A program made the translations under genes and the position numbers. 64,000 nucleotides of DNA from Sphingobacteriales bacterium (GTDB taxonomy: Bacteria > Bacteroidota > Bacteroidia > Chitinophagales > Chitinophagaceae), in contig SEFT01000016.1 in assembly GCA_004144175.1 (NCBI GenBank), positions 26,437-90,436 on the forward strand. The letters are read 5' to 3'. Positions 31,919-39,885 of the stretch are shown here, one piece after another (the first letter of the stretch is position 1; each line of letters opens with the position of its first letter). Below the pieces are notes generated by a model. The model was not told the DNA's origin. It made no database searches and saw only the letters and a list, made by a program, of their open reading frames with translations.

Positions 31919-32569
31919 TTATCGCCTTTGCTGTTTGGCGAGTAAATCCCCGATGGCAGCAAAGGTGGTGTGGGCCTGTACGCGGAGGTTTGGGTTGGCT
32001 TGCAGCCGGTCTAGTGCGTGGAAAATGGATTTTTCGTTATAGTCGGCATAGAGGGCCATGCTTTGGTGAATGTTGAGCGGGGACAGATGCTTGTTTACAT
32101 CAGGCGCTCTTTGTATGACCGCCTGTTTTAGCTGGCAGTGCATCTCTGCCTCTTTGGGGCTGTAACCGGCGTCTAAGCAGGCTTTTGTTTCTTCCTGGTC
32201 TAATACCTGTTCACAAGACACTTCGCCCGTAGCTGATACTACCGTAGCTTCAGGCTTTTGTTGCTTGCTGCGCCTGGTATAGCTGAGGGTTGACATTAGG
32301 TATCCACTTTCCACTGCCAGCAGTTCGTATATTTCTATCATATGCTGTAGCAGTTGGGTAAATGCATTTGCCGCAATACCTACCTGCCCAGCCAGCCTGC
32401 GTATGCGTGCATGGGTATGCTCTATACGCATGCCTTCCTCACCGTGCATTATTTCCAGTATCATCCAATAGGCGCCATAGCCCGTAGCCCCATGGTCGCC
32501 CACGAGGGCTGCTATCCTTTCATTGTGGCGTGTATCTGTTGAGTGGCGAAGGATCTTTGCTCTTGGCAT
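31919..32569 (-). CDS. DUF4373 (Lin1244/Lin1753-like) domain protein
   Basis: 216 residues. Residues 1-100 (RHNERIAALVGDHGATGYG, then AYWMILEIMHGEEGMRIEH and a winged-helix-like segment) match the DUF4373 N-terminal domain, which is known mainly from phage and mobile-element proteins annotated as replisome organisers or DnaD-like primosome factors. The C-terminal half (about 120-216) is helical, Gln-rich and not recognised. The gene stands alone and is followed downstream by an 11-bp tandem array. It may be a relic of an integrated replicon. DNA binding and replication role are inferred from family and context only. Confidence 0.65.
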   Translation of the reverse strand: MPRAKILRHSTDTRHNERIAALVGDHGATGYGAYWMILEIMHGEEGMRIEHTHARIRRLAGQVGIAANAFTQLLQHMIEIYELLAVESGYLMSTLSYTRRSKQQKPEATVVSATGEVSCEQVLDQEETKACLDAGYSPKEAEMHCQLKQAVIQRAPDVNKHLSPLNIHQSMALYADYNEKSIFHALDRLQANPNLRVQAHTTFAAIGDLLAKQQRR

Positions 32570-32964
32570 ATCTTATAGGGTTTATATGCAAAGATGAGCT
32601 AATGGTGGCCGGAGAAGGCTTTTGCACACCCCCTTTTTAGGTTGCGTACAGAATGCTTTTACCCTTTAGGATACGACGTTGCTCGGGATGTTCCGCAGGG
32701 CATTCCAAATAATGACGAGGTCTGTAAGCGGACGGTTGGATATTGGTAGGGCAAAACAATACGCTTCGATCCAGTTGGAACACATCCGAACAAGGACGTT
32801 AATATATTAGCTAATGGCTTCAAATAAGCTTACCTTCACTGTAATTGCATTTGAACGTCTTCTGATCCGCATTTCTATTCTTCTCTTCAGTCCTTGTTTA
32901 TTGCTGTTATAGTTACAGTGCCTATAGGGCAATTCCGCCTTATAATAATGTTACACAGATTTCC
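32570..32964. other. Gene-free interval with palindromic element
   Basis: About 395 bases between divergent genes. It holds repeat copy R3 (32677-32717) and a weaker fragment at 32777-32798 (GGAACACATCCGAACAAGG). No gene or clear promoter element was seen. Confidence 0.45.
32677..32717 (+). repeat. Dispersed palindromic element, copy R3
   Basis: CGTTGCTCGGGATGTTCCGC followed by AGGGCAT equals the reverse complement of copy R4 over 27 bases with one difference. The right end (AAATAATGACG) is shared with copy R5. Confidence 0.75.
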
Positions 32965-33243
32965 ATGAAAACCAAATTGAGCACATTAGCAGAGGTGGCA
33001 AGATTGCGCACGGGCGACATTGTAAAAAGATTTCCTACACAGGGCGAACCGCAGGACACTTTCGATGAAAGCCGCAAAAAGCATACAGATACCTTCGAGA
33101 TAAGATCCATAAACGCATCGAATGAAATGGTAGAACTGGTAATGACCGGCGAGTCGGTTCATATGTTCTCATCGGCGGGCGATATAGGCAGGGTATTCAT
33201 TAAGTCTTACAACCTGATAGAAGAAAAGGTTTGGTGGGTATAG
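32965..33243 (+). CDS. Small hypothetical protein
   Basis: 92 residues starting MKTKLSTLAEVARLRTGDIV. It is soluble, charged and beta-rich in the second half (EIRSINASNEMVELVMTG, RVFIKSYNLIEEKVWWV). No family or motif was recognised. It lies 36 bases upstream of another small gene on the same strand, probably in one transcript, within the repeat-rich island. It is likely real because of its well-behaved codon pattern and ATG start, but its function is unknown. Confidence 0.5.
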   Translation: MKTKLSTLAEVARLRTGDIVKRFPTQGEPQDTFDESRKKHTDTFEIRSINASNEMVELVMTGESVHMFSSAGDIGRVFIKSYNLIEEKVWWV

Positions 33244-33279
33244 GCTCATTGTTTTTTTTAAGAAAGCCAATAGTAAGCC

Positions 33280-33555
33280 ATGAATAACAAAATGCCCGAC
33301 TGCAAGCTATACCTCAGCAGCAACAGGCAGTACCTGACCAATGACCAAGGCGCCAACCTCTATTCGAAGATAGAGGTGGATGGTAAGGTATATTACCGCA
33401 TCATAGGACTGGAGTCTGAAGCCTTTGAGAAGGTGTGTAACAATATGATAGCCGTTAGTGTGTGTACAACACCCAGGATCGACCGTAAAGATGAGCAATG
33501 GGAAGAGGTAAATATATGTACCGGTTGGAACCTGGTACAGAAAGACCTTTCATAG
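33280..33555 (+). CDS. Small hypothetical protein
   Basis: 91 residues starting MNNKMPDCKLYLSSNRQYL. It is soluble with a beta-rich pattern (SKIEVDGKVYYRIIGLES, CTGWNLVQKDLS). No family was recognised. It follows the small gene at 32965 by 36 bases and is convergent with the gene ending at 33584. Function unknown. Confidence 0.5.
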   Translation: MNNKMPDCKLYLSSNRQYLTNDQGANLYSKIEVDGKVYYRIIGLESEAFEKVCNNMIAVSVCTTPRIDRKDEQWEEVNICTGWNLVQKDLS

Positions 33556-33583
33556 TGTAAGGCCATTCTGTACCAGGGGAGCG

Positions 33584-33814
33584 TTAGTCAAAATGTATGA
33601 CCACCTCTGTGCCTTCTTCATCGGGCATAGGCAGCGGCTCATAAGCATGCGGTGCCAGAAATACAGGTATGGCGGTGCCGGTATATTGCCTCAACTGATG
33701 CTGCTCTATACGCAGCCCAAAGAATACATCATTAAGGCACTGTACGTCCAGCGACACTTTCTTGTCGTCGCTTGCTATGGTAAGGCTGGTAATAAAAGCC
33801 GGTATTGCATTCAT
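33584..33814 (-). CDS. Small hypothetical protein
   Basis: 76 residues starting MNAIPAFITSLTIASDDKKV and ending in an acidic stretch (PDEEGTEVVIHFD). It is probably a small beta protein. It lies 28 bases downstream of the gene at 33843 on the same strand, so the two likely share a transcript. No family was recognised. Confidence 0.45.
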   Translation of the reverse strand: MNAIPAFITSLTIASDDKKVSLDVQCLNDVFFGLRIEQHQLRQYTGTAIPVFLAPHAYEPLPMPDEEGTEVVIHFD

Positions 33815-33842
33815 AAGCGTATGTGTTTAGAAGCGTTTACAA

Positions 33843-34205
33843 TTAATGCTGTTGGTGATGGTGCGATATAAAGTAAGTGCTATCGGTAGCGAAGCCTGCC
33901 AGCAGGTATGCCTCGTACGCACGCAGAAATTCGGGGTTGGCCCTGCAAGCATCAAACAAAGCCTCGATATGGCCGCTGGTGTAGGTGCCAGTAGTTACAA
34001 GTCTTGTAAGCTCGGGGTTTGCATGGGCCCATTGATGGGGCAGAGCATGATCGCGGTAGAAGGAAATAACAATCTCGCCTTTGTAATAAACGGGCATAAG
34101 GTTCATATCCTCTTTCATAGTAGCCATTTCGGCTGTTAGCTCGGGGTAGTCTTTAGGGCTAAACTTATCAGTACCCGAAACGTCGTATTTTTTGACAATA
34201 TCCAT
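33843..34205 (-). CDS. Small hypothetical protein
   Basis: 120 residues starting MDIVKKYDVSGTDKFSPKDY. The sequence is soluble and helical in the second half (TSGHIEALFDACRANPEFL, RAYEAYLLAGF) and ends in a His-rich tail (SHHHQQH), which could bind a metal. No family was recognised. It is first in a two-gene unit with the gene at 33584. Confidence 0.5.
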   Translation of the reverse strand: MDIVKKYDVSGTDKFSPKDYPELTAEMATMKEDMNLMPVYYKGEIVISFYRDHALPHQWAHANPELTRLVTTGTYTSGHIEALFDACRANPEFLRAYEAYLLAGFATDSTYFISHHHQQH

Positions 34206-34529
34206 AACTTCTGTTTTAAAAACAGCAGATGTAAGAGGATCGAAACCTAGGAAAGAAAGTCAGAAGATTAGGAAAGAATTACAGTGCTCTCGATGAACAA
34301 TAACTAAAGGTAGACTTAATAAGTGGTATGCTACGTTAATGTTTTTTATTTGTGTTGTACAGGAAGGAATGTGTCTTGACTCAGTGCTGGCGAAGTCCGT
34401 TCGGAGAACGGCGCTTTATCCTGTATTCAGGATGCCCTGCGGAACATCCCGAACAACGAATATTCATGTGCGTGTTCTTCACAAACAGGCTCGGTTGATA
34501 TAGGGCATAGTTCTTTTGCCTCTTTTAAT
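34206..34529. other. Gene-free interval with palindromic element
   Basis: 324 bases between the small gene at 33843 and the UvrA-like gene. It holds repeat copy R4 and the small hairpin CCGTTC-GGA-GAACGG at about 34397-34411, which is part of R4. No TAnnTTTG element was seen. Confidence 0.45.
34392..34461 (-). repeat. Dispersed palindromic element, copy R4
   Basis: The longest copy. It contains GGATGCCCTGCGGAACATCC at 34430-34449, identical to R2, and the module CGGAGAACGGCGCT, whose reverse complement resembles CGCCGTTTTCCG in R1 at the same distance from the core. Confidence 0.75.
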
Positions 34530-37070
34530 ATGAAGAAGCAACATTCAGGGAATGAGGATTTTAAAGGCTTTGTCCGTGTGCGTGGGGCCCGCGAGCATAA
34601 CTTGAAAAATGTGAATGTTGACATACCCCGCGATGCGCTTGTGGTGTTCACTGGCGTATCAGGATCGGGAAAATCTTCCCTGGCTTTTGGCACCTTGTAT
34701 GCAGAGGCGCAGCGCCGCTATCTCGAGTCGGTATCTCCCTACGCACGCCGGCTATTCAACCAGATGTCGGTGCCTGAGGTCGATGCGATAGAAGGGTTGC
34801 CGCCTGCTGTAGCACTGCAGCAACAGCGCGGAGCCGTCACTACACGTTCTTCTGTAGGTAGCGTCACTACACTTTCTAATCTGCTGCGCATGCTCTACTC
34901 GCGTGCGGGAGACTACCCCCGTGGCCAGACTATAATTTATGCTGAAGCATTCTCTCCCAATACACCCGAAGGTGCTTGTCCCGAATGCCATGGGCTGGGC
35001 CGGGTATACGAAGTAACGGAGCAGTCGATGGTGCCCGATGATTCGCTCACCATTCGTGAGCGTGCTATAGCTGCATGGCCAACTGCCTGGCAGGGTCAGA
35101 ATCTGCGTGAGATACTGATGACCCTTGGCTATGACGTAGATACGCGCTGGCGCGAACTATCTCAGGAAGACCGCGACTGGATACTATTTACAGAAGAGCA
35201 GCCCACGGTGCCGGTTTACTCCGGCCTTACCATGGCAGAAGTAAAAAGGGCATTGAAGCAAAAGATGGAGCCCAGCTATATGGGTACCTTCACCAGTGCG
35301 CGGCGCTATGTGTTGCAAACATTTGCCACTTCGCAAAGTCAGCTCATGAAGAAAAGAGTGGCGCAGTATATGATTGGCAGCGAGTGTAAACTGTGCCATG
35401 GCAAAAGACTCCGCAGGGAATCACTATCTATTAAGTTCGATGAACTGGATATAACCGAAATGTCGCGGCTGCCCCTGAGCCAACTGCACCAAATATTTAC
35501 ACCGTATGCTACTGGCAAGGGCGCTGCAAAGGGCTCAGAACATACCCATCCCGAAAAAGAGCTGGTAACACAACGCATTGCTCAGGACCTTGTGGGCAGG
35601 CTGGGTGTCATTCTCGATCTTGGCCTTGGCTACCTCACACTCGAGCGGAACACGCCAACGCTATCTCCGGGAGAGCTGCAACGGCTAAGGCTGGCCACAC
35701 AGGTTCATTCCAACCTTTTCGGAGTAGTATATGTGCTCGACGAGCCATCGGCAGGTTTACACCCTGCCGACACCGAAGCTTTGCTGCGGGCATTAGATAA
35801 GCTGAAGGCATCGGGCAATTCCCTATTCGTGGTAGAGCATGAGGTGGATGTGATACGCCATGCTGACTGGATCGTGGATGTAGGGCCTGCAGCAGGCGTT
35901 CACGGGGGGCATGTACTCTATAGCGGTCCGCTGGCAGGGCTGGCTGGGGTAGAACAATCTATAACAAGACGGTTTATCTCTGACACCCAAAAAAAGAAAC
36001 AACGCACCTACCGGCAACCTAGCGGCTGGCTGCGACTTGCAGGCGTCAGCCGGAATAACCTGAACAAGTTGGATGCATCTTTCCCCTTGGGTGTATTTAC
36101 CAGTGTTACAGGCGTATCAGGTTCTGGCAAGAGCAGCCTTGTGAGCCAGGTGTTGGTGGAGCTGGTAGCGGAGCAGCTAGGGCAGAAGCTGGACGATACT
36201 CCTCCCGATCAGCAGGATCTCCTGCACGAGGAAGTGGTAACACTAGATGGCAGGATCAAAGAAGGGATGGACAAAATAAAGCGGCTGGTGCGTGTCGACC
36301 AGAAACCGATAGGACGTACACCACGCTCCAACCTGGCTACCTATACCGGCCTTTTCGATCATGTAAGAAAGCTGTTTGCAGCAACGAAGATGGCTAGATC
36401 GAGGAAGTATGATGTAGGTCGCTTCTCTTTCAATGTAGCGAAGGGCCGCTGCCCGCATTGCGAAGGTGAAGGCTTTGTGATGGTAGAGCTGTTGTTCCTG
36501 CCAAGCGTATACTCGCCCTGCCCTACCTGCCATGGCAGTCGGTACAACGAAAAAACACTGGAGATACGCTACAAAGACAAGAACATAGCCGAGGTGCTGG
36601 ATATGACAGTAGATACCGCATGGGAATTTTTTGCTGATGAACCCCAGTTGCACCGTGCGCTGGATGTAGTGCGACAAGTAGGCCTGGGCTATCTGCGCCT
36701 GGGGCAGCCTGCTACCGAACTATCGGGCGGCGAAGCGCAGCGCATAAAGCTGGCAACCGAGCTACAGCGTATGCAGCGCGGCAATACATTATATATACTC
36801 GATGAGCCTACCACAGGCTTGCACCCATCGGATGTAGAGAAGCTGATGGTGCAGCTGAATGTACTGGTTGATGCCGGCAATACGGTCATTGCGGTAGAGC
36901 ATGACATGTACGTAATAGCCGCCAGCGACTGGATCATAGACATTGGCCCAGGTGCAGGCGAAGATGGCGGACAAATTGTCGCAGAAGGAACTCCGGAACA
37001 ACTGGCCGGGAATAAAAAAAGTAAAACCGCTCAATACCTGGCCAGACATTTAAATATCGGTGGCTCGTGA
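34530..37070 (+). CDS. uvrA: UvrA-like ABC ATPase, short (UvrA2) class
   Basis: 846 residues. Two ABC ATPase domains are present: Walker A GVSGSGKSS at about 42 and again near 529, with signatures LSPGELQRLRLA and LSGGEAQRIKLA and Walker B VYVLDEPSAGLH and LYILDEPTTGLH. Zinc-binding CPECHGLG (about 149), CKLCHG and CPHCEGEG...CPTCHG are kept. After LLRMLYSRAGD the sequence jumps to FSPNTPEGACPEC, so the UvrB-binding domain and one zinc module of classical UvrA (about 940 residues) are missing. That is the UvrA2 class, linked to DNA damage or drug tolerance in some bacteria. A classical UvrA would be expected elsewhere. Confidence 0.88.
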   Translation: MKKQHSGNEDFKGFVRVRGAREHNLKNVNVDIPRDALVVFTGVSGSGKSSLAFGTLYAEAQRRYLESVSPYARRLFNQMSVPEVDAIEGLPPAVALQQQRGAVTTRSSVGSVTTLSNLLRMLYSRAGDYPRGQTIIYAEAFSPNTPEGACPECHGLGRVYEVTEQSMVPDDSLTIRERAIAAWPTAWQGQNLREILMTLGYDVDTRWRELSQEDRDWILFTEEQPTVPVYSGLTMAEVKRALKQKMEPSYMGTFTSARRYVLQTFATSQSQLMKKRVAQYMIGSECKLCHGKRLRRESLSIKFDELDITEMSRLPLSQLHQIFTPYATGKGAAKGSEHTHPEKELVTQRIAQDLVGRLGVILDLGLGYLTLERNTPTLSPGELQRLRLATQVHSNLFGVVYVLDEPSAGLHPADTEALLRALDKLKASGNSLFVVEHEVDVIRHADWIVDVGPAAGVHGGHVLYSGPLAGLAGVEQSITRRFISDTQKKKQRTYRQPSGWLRLAGVSRNNLNKLDASFPLGVFTSVTGVSGSGKSSLVSQVLVELVAEQLGQKLDDTPPDQQDLLHEEVVTLDGRIKEGMDKIKRLVRVDQKPIGRTPRSNLATYTGLFDHVRKLFAATKMARSRKYDVGRFSFNVAKGRCPHCEGEGFVMVELLFLPSVYSPCPTCHGSRYNEKTLEIRYKDKNIAEVLDMTVDTAWEFFADEPQLHRALDVVRQVGLGYLRLGQPATELSGGEAQRIKLATELQRMQRGNTLYILDEPTTGLHPSDVEKLMVQLNVLVDAGNTVIAVEHDMYVIAASDWIIDIGPGAGEDGGQIVAEGTPEQLAGNKKSKTAQYLARHLNIGGS

Positions 37071-37102
37071 ATAAACGCTGCACAATCTTAAATCCGACCG
37101 GT

Positions 37103-37119
37103 CAAAGCGTCTCGCTTTG
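37103..37119 (+). other. Small hairpin before the SUI1 gene
   Basis: Seven-base arms CAAAGCG and CGCTTTG around TCT, with no T run. It lies in the 116-base gap between uvrA and the SUI1-like gene and may stabilise or insulate a transcript. Confidence 0.35.
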
Positions 37120-37186
37120 CCCTACTAATTCCCATGCTTCCCGCTTACTAATCCCTCCGTACCTTTACACCACAAACCCAGATAAC

Positions 37187-37531
37187 ATGTCTAAAAAACA
37201 CCAGGGCCGGGCAGATGGGTTGGTCTATTCTACCAACCAGGATTATTACAACAACTTCGACGATAACGAACCGGCGCAGGAGACTGCACCTAAGGATAAG
37301 CAGAAGCTACGGGTAAAGCTGGACAGCAAGCAGCGGGCGGGTAAGCTGGTAACGCTGGTTGAGGGCTTTAGCGGTACAACAGAAGACCTGGAGGCGCTGG
37401 GCAAGCAGCTGAAGACTAAATGCGGAGCGGGCGGCAGCGCCAAAGATGGCCTCATCATCGTACAGGGCGACTATAAAGAAAAAATTATTGCCTGGCTGAA
37501 GGACTGGGGCTATACATTAACCAAAGGATAA
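37187..37531 (+). CDS. SUI1/YciH-type translation initiation factor
   Basis: 114 residues from ATG at 37187 (MSKKHQGRADGLVYSTN); an upstream in-frame extension is not conserved-looking. The C-terminal 75 residues (KLDSKQRAGKLVTLVEGFSG, then LKTKCGAGGSAKDG, IIVQGDYKEKIIAWLKDWGY) form the eIF1/SUI1 fold. The bacterial YciH group affects fidelity of translation start. The acidic, unordered N-terminal 40 residues are typical for YciH proteins. Its stop is 31 bases upstream of the transketolase gene. Confidence 0.9.
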   Translation: MSKKHQGRADGLVYSTNQDYYNNFDDNEPAQETAPKDKQKLRVKLDSKQRAGKLVTLVEGFSGTTEDLEALGKQLKTKCGAGGSAKDGLIIVQGDYKEKIIAWLKDWGYTLTKG

Positions 37532-37534
37532 GCG

Positions 37535-37542
37535 TATTTTTG
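37535..37542 (+). promoter_or_regulatory. TAnnTTTG promoter element for the transketolase gene
   Basis: TATTTTTG, 20 bases before the ATG at 37563 and just after the SUI1 stop codon. Confidence 0.55.
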
Positions 37543-37562
37543 CGCCGTCATAGATATAATAC

Positions 37563-38528
37563 ATGTCAGCAAAAGATATACAATTACTGAACGAGAAAGA
37601 GACCCGTGCCGGTTTCGGAGATGGTATCGTAGAGGCAGCGCGCCGCAATCCCAACATCGTAGCGCTTACTGCCGACCTTGCGGGTTCGCTGAAGCTCAAC
37701 CAGTTCATTAAAGAATTTCCCGAGCGTTTTGTACAGTGCGGCATTGCCGAAGCCAATATGATAGGTGTGGCTGCAGGCATGACCATCGGCGGAAAGATTC
37801 CTTATACCACTACATTCGCCAACTTCTCTACCAGCCGCGTGTACGACCAGATACGCCAGTCGGTAGCCTACAGCAACAAGAATGTGAAGATATGCGCCAG
37901 CCACGCGGGCCTTACCCTCGGCGAAGATGGCGCTACCCACCAGGTGCTGGAAGACATCGGCATGATGCGCATGCTTCCGGGCATGACGGTAATCGTACCT
38001 TGCGACTACAACCAAACAAAGGCTGCTACCATAGCCATTGCCGACCACGACGGCCCGGTGTACCTGCGCTTTGGCCGCCCGAAATGGGCTAACTTCACTG
38101 CCGAAGACCAAACTTTCGAAATAGGTAAGGCACAAGTGCTGGCAAAGGGTACGGATGTAACCATCATTGCCTGCGGCCATATGGTATGGATAGCTGTACA
38201 GGCAGCCCAGGAGCTGGAAGCAAAAGGCGTATCGGTAGAGCTGATAAACATGCACACGATAAAGCCGCTGGACGAAGAGGCGATCATAAAATCGATAAAG
38301 AAAACGGGTTGTGTGGTAACTGCCGAAGAGCACCAGGCAAACGGTGGCCTCGGCGATGCAGTAGCTAATGTAGCCGGCCGCAACTTCCCCGTACCGCACG
38401 AATATGTGGCTGTAAATGACACATTCGGCGAGAGCGGCAAGCCGGTAGACCTGCTGAATAAGTATGGCCTGAACAAAGAAAGCATTGTAGCTGCTGCAGA
38501 GCGCGCTATGGGCCGCAAGGCAAAATAA
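37563..38528 (+). CDS. Transketolase, C-terminal subunit
   Basis: 321 residues. It holds the pyrimidine-binding domain ([13 protein letters not shown], Glu in [18 protein letters not shown] that activates the thiamine ring) and the C-terminal transketolase domain ([30 protein letters not shown]). The N-terminal, diphosphate-binding half (GDG motif) is absent, so this is the C-half of a split transketolase. Split pairs are known in many bacteria and are usually adjacent; here the preceding gene is SUI1, so the N-half must be elsewhere. It acts in the pentose phosphate pathway if paired. Confidence 0.88.
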   Translation: MSAKDIQLLNEKETRAGFGDGIVEAARRNPNIVALTADLAGSLKLNQFIKEFPERFVQCGIAEANMIGVAAGMTIGGKIPYTTTFANFSTSRVYDQIRQSVAYSNKNVKICASHAGLTLGEDGATHQVLEDIGMMRMLPGMTVIVPCDYNQTKAATIAIADHDGPVYLRFGRPKWANFTAEDQTFEIGKAQVLAKGTDVTIIACGHMVWIAVQAAQELEAKGVSVELINMHTIKPLDEEAIIKSIKKTGCVVTAEEHQANGGLGDAVANVAGRNFPVPHEYVAVNDTFGESGKPVDLLNKYGLNKESIVAAAERAMGRKAK

Positions 38529-38555
38529 CTGGCAACTAATACATTATAATAGAGG

Positions 38556-38591
38556 AAAACCCTCATAGGTTAAAATGCCTGTGAGGGTTTT
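38556..38591 (+). terminator. Terminator after the transketolase gene
   Basis: A 14-bp stem (38556-38569 with 38578-38591, one pair C-A/T-G type deviation) ends in TTTTAA. Its 3' end touches the promoter element of the next gene. Confidence 0.85.
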
Positions 38592-38598
38592 AACTTTG
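38591..38598 (+). promoter_or_regulatory. TAnnTTTG promoter element for the LEA-type gene
   Basis: TAACTTTG, 45 bases before the ATG at 38644, directly on the tail of the upstream terminator. Confidence 0.5.
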
Positions 38599-38643
38599 GT
38601 ACGATAATAGAGTCTAAACAAGCACAAACCAAGCTTACGAAAC

Positions 38644-39105
38644 ATGAAGATCAGACTAGCCATCATTGCGTTTATACTATCTGTATTTGCTATATCGTCG
38701 TGCAAGCAGCCGCAGGCACTGCAGTACCGCGACATCACCAACATTCAGCTCCGCGACCTGAGCCTGAAACCAGCCATAGGGCTGGATGTATTATTATACA
38801 ACCCCAACGGCTATAGCGTAACTGTAAAAGGCGCCGACATAGGCGTATGGATCAACAACAAACACATAGGAGATGCCGAGCTGGCAAAATCCACTACAGT
38901 GCCGGGCCTCGATAGCTTTATAGTGCCGGTAAGGCTGAATGCAGACCTGAGCGGAATATTCGGCAATGCGTATTCGCTGCTGTCTAATAAAGAGGTGGAC
39001 GTAAGACTACAAGGCAGCGTAAAAGCAGGCAAAGGAGTATTTATCAACGTTCCCATCAACTGGAGCGGGCGAAAGAAACTGAATGTATTCGAGTTCGATA
39101 AATAG
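38644..39105 (+). CDS. LEA type 2 family lipoprotein
   Basis: 153 residues. The lipobox AISSC follows a hydrophobic N-terminus, so the mature protein begins at Cys20. The body (ITNIQLRDLSLKPAIGLDVLL, YNPNGYSVTVKGADIGVWI, then KSTTVPGLDSFIVPVRLN) is the WHy/LEA14-type beta-sandwich, with the usual YNPN motif. Such proteins are small, structural or stress-related in other organisms; the bacterial function is not known. A strong bidirectional terminator overlaps its stop codon. Confidence 0.85.
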   Translation: MKIRLAIIAFILSVFAISSCKQPQALQYRDITNIQLRDLSLKPAIGLDVLLYNPNGYSVTVKGADIGVWINNKHIGDAELAKSTTVPGLDSFIVPVRLNADLSGIFGNAYSLLSNKEVDVRLQGSVKAGKGVFINVPINWSGRKKLNVFEFDK

Positions 39106-39144
39106 ATAAGAAATGGCCGCGATGAGCGGCCATTTCTTATCTAT
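39102..39144. terminator. Bidirectional terminator
   Basis: A perfect 19-bp stem (39102-39120 with 39126-39144) around GATGA. It overlaps the stop of the LEA gene and lies 10 bases before the end of the convergent reductase gene. Confidence 0.88.
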
Positions 39145-39153
39145 TGCAAGGCC

Positions 39154-39726
39154 TTAGCCTTTGTCTTCGCGTATGGCCTTCATGCCTTTGGTCCAGCGTA
39201 CCAGCTCTTTCAGCATAGCGGCAGCTGCCTGCTGTGCTACATCATTCGGTGTGAACTGCTCCTCGTCGTTGATGAACTGTGTGAAGAAAGGCAGGTTTAC
39301 CGCTTCATTTAGCGTCACTACCTTTAGCGACATCAGGTCGTTCTTCAGGCTGTTAGCGGCACGCGTGCCTGCCGATACACCACCATAGCTAAGTATGCCC
39401 GCCGGCTTGTAGGCCCACTCCTGCACCAAGTATTCCAGCGCATTCCTTAGCGGGGCGGGGTAGTTGTAATCATATTCGGCCGTAACGAAGATAAATGCAT
39501 CTGCTTCTTCTATCATCCGGCTCCAGGCTTTGGTGTGCTCGTGCTCATACTTCTTTAACCTGGGGTGGTTGGCTTCGTTCATTAGCGGCAGGTTGATGGT
39601 ACCGAGGTCCAGCACCTCTACATTAAAGCTGCCGTGCTGCTTGGCTATGTCGGCTATCCACTGCGCCATAATGGGCCCTTTCCTGCCCGGCCTTACGGTC
39701 GAAATAATTACTTTCAGATTGTACAT
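39154..39726 (-). CDS. NADPH-dependent FMN reductase family protein
   Basis: 190 residues, flavodoxin-like. The FMN phosphate loop is IISTVRPGRKGP at the N-terminus, and the other FMN-binding block is FVTAEYDYNYPAPLRNALEYL, followed by GILSYGGVSAGTRA. The family reduces FMN or quinones with NAD(P)H, or acts as an azoreductase-like detoxifying enzyme. Here FVTPEYN is replaced by FVTAEYD, a common variant. It stands alone on the minus strand. Confidence 0.9.
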   Translation of the reverse strand: MYNLKVIISTVRPGRKGPIMAQWIADIAKQHGSFNVEVLDLGTINLPLMNEANHPRLKKYEHEHTKAWSRMIEEADAFIFVTAEYDYNYPAPLRNALEYLVQEWAYKPAGILSYGGVSAGTRAANSLKNDLMSLKVVTLNEAVNLPFFTQFINDEEQFTPNDVAQQAAAAMLKELVRWTKGMKAIREDKG

Positions 39727-39831
39727 ATATCTTCTTTAGGCGGTAAAGGTCTGTATTAAATACTGCGGCCGCTATCTAAAAAATGAATATTACTATTGGA
39801 GGAATCGTAAAATGAAACAGACATGAATAGA

Positions 39832-39862
39832 AAAAGCCTTTGACATGCTGTCAAAGGCTTTT
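39832..39862 (-). terminator. Terminator after dcd
   Basis: A perfect 14-bp stem (39832-39845 with 39849-39862) and a three-base loop, with A/T runs at both ends. It lies 24 bases after the stop of dcd on the minus strand. Confidence 0.9.
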
Positions 39863-39885
39863 AAATATTTACGAAAATTATAAGA

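Noticed and set aside
31704..32042. Open frame of 112 codons on the plus strand across the tandem array, rich in Leu and Cys
   Set aside because: Its composition comes from the 11-bp repeats, which do not keep a codon phase, and it overlaps the DUF4373 gene. It has no start signal.
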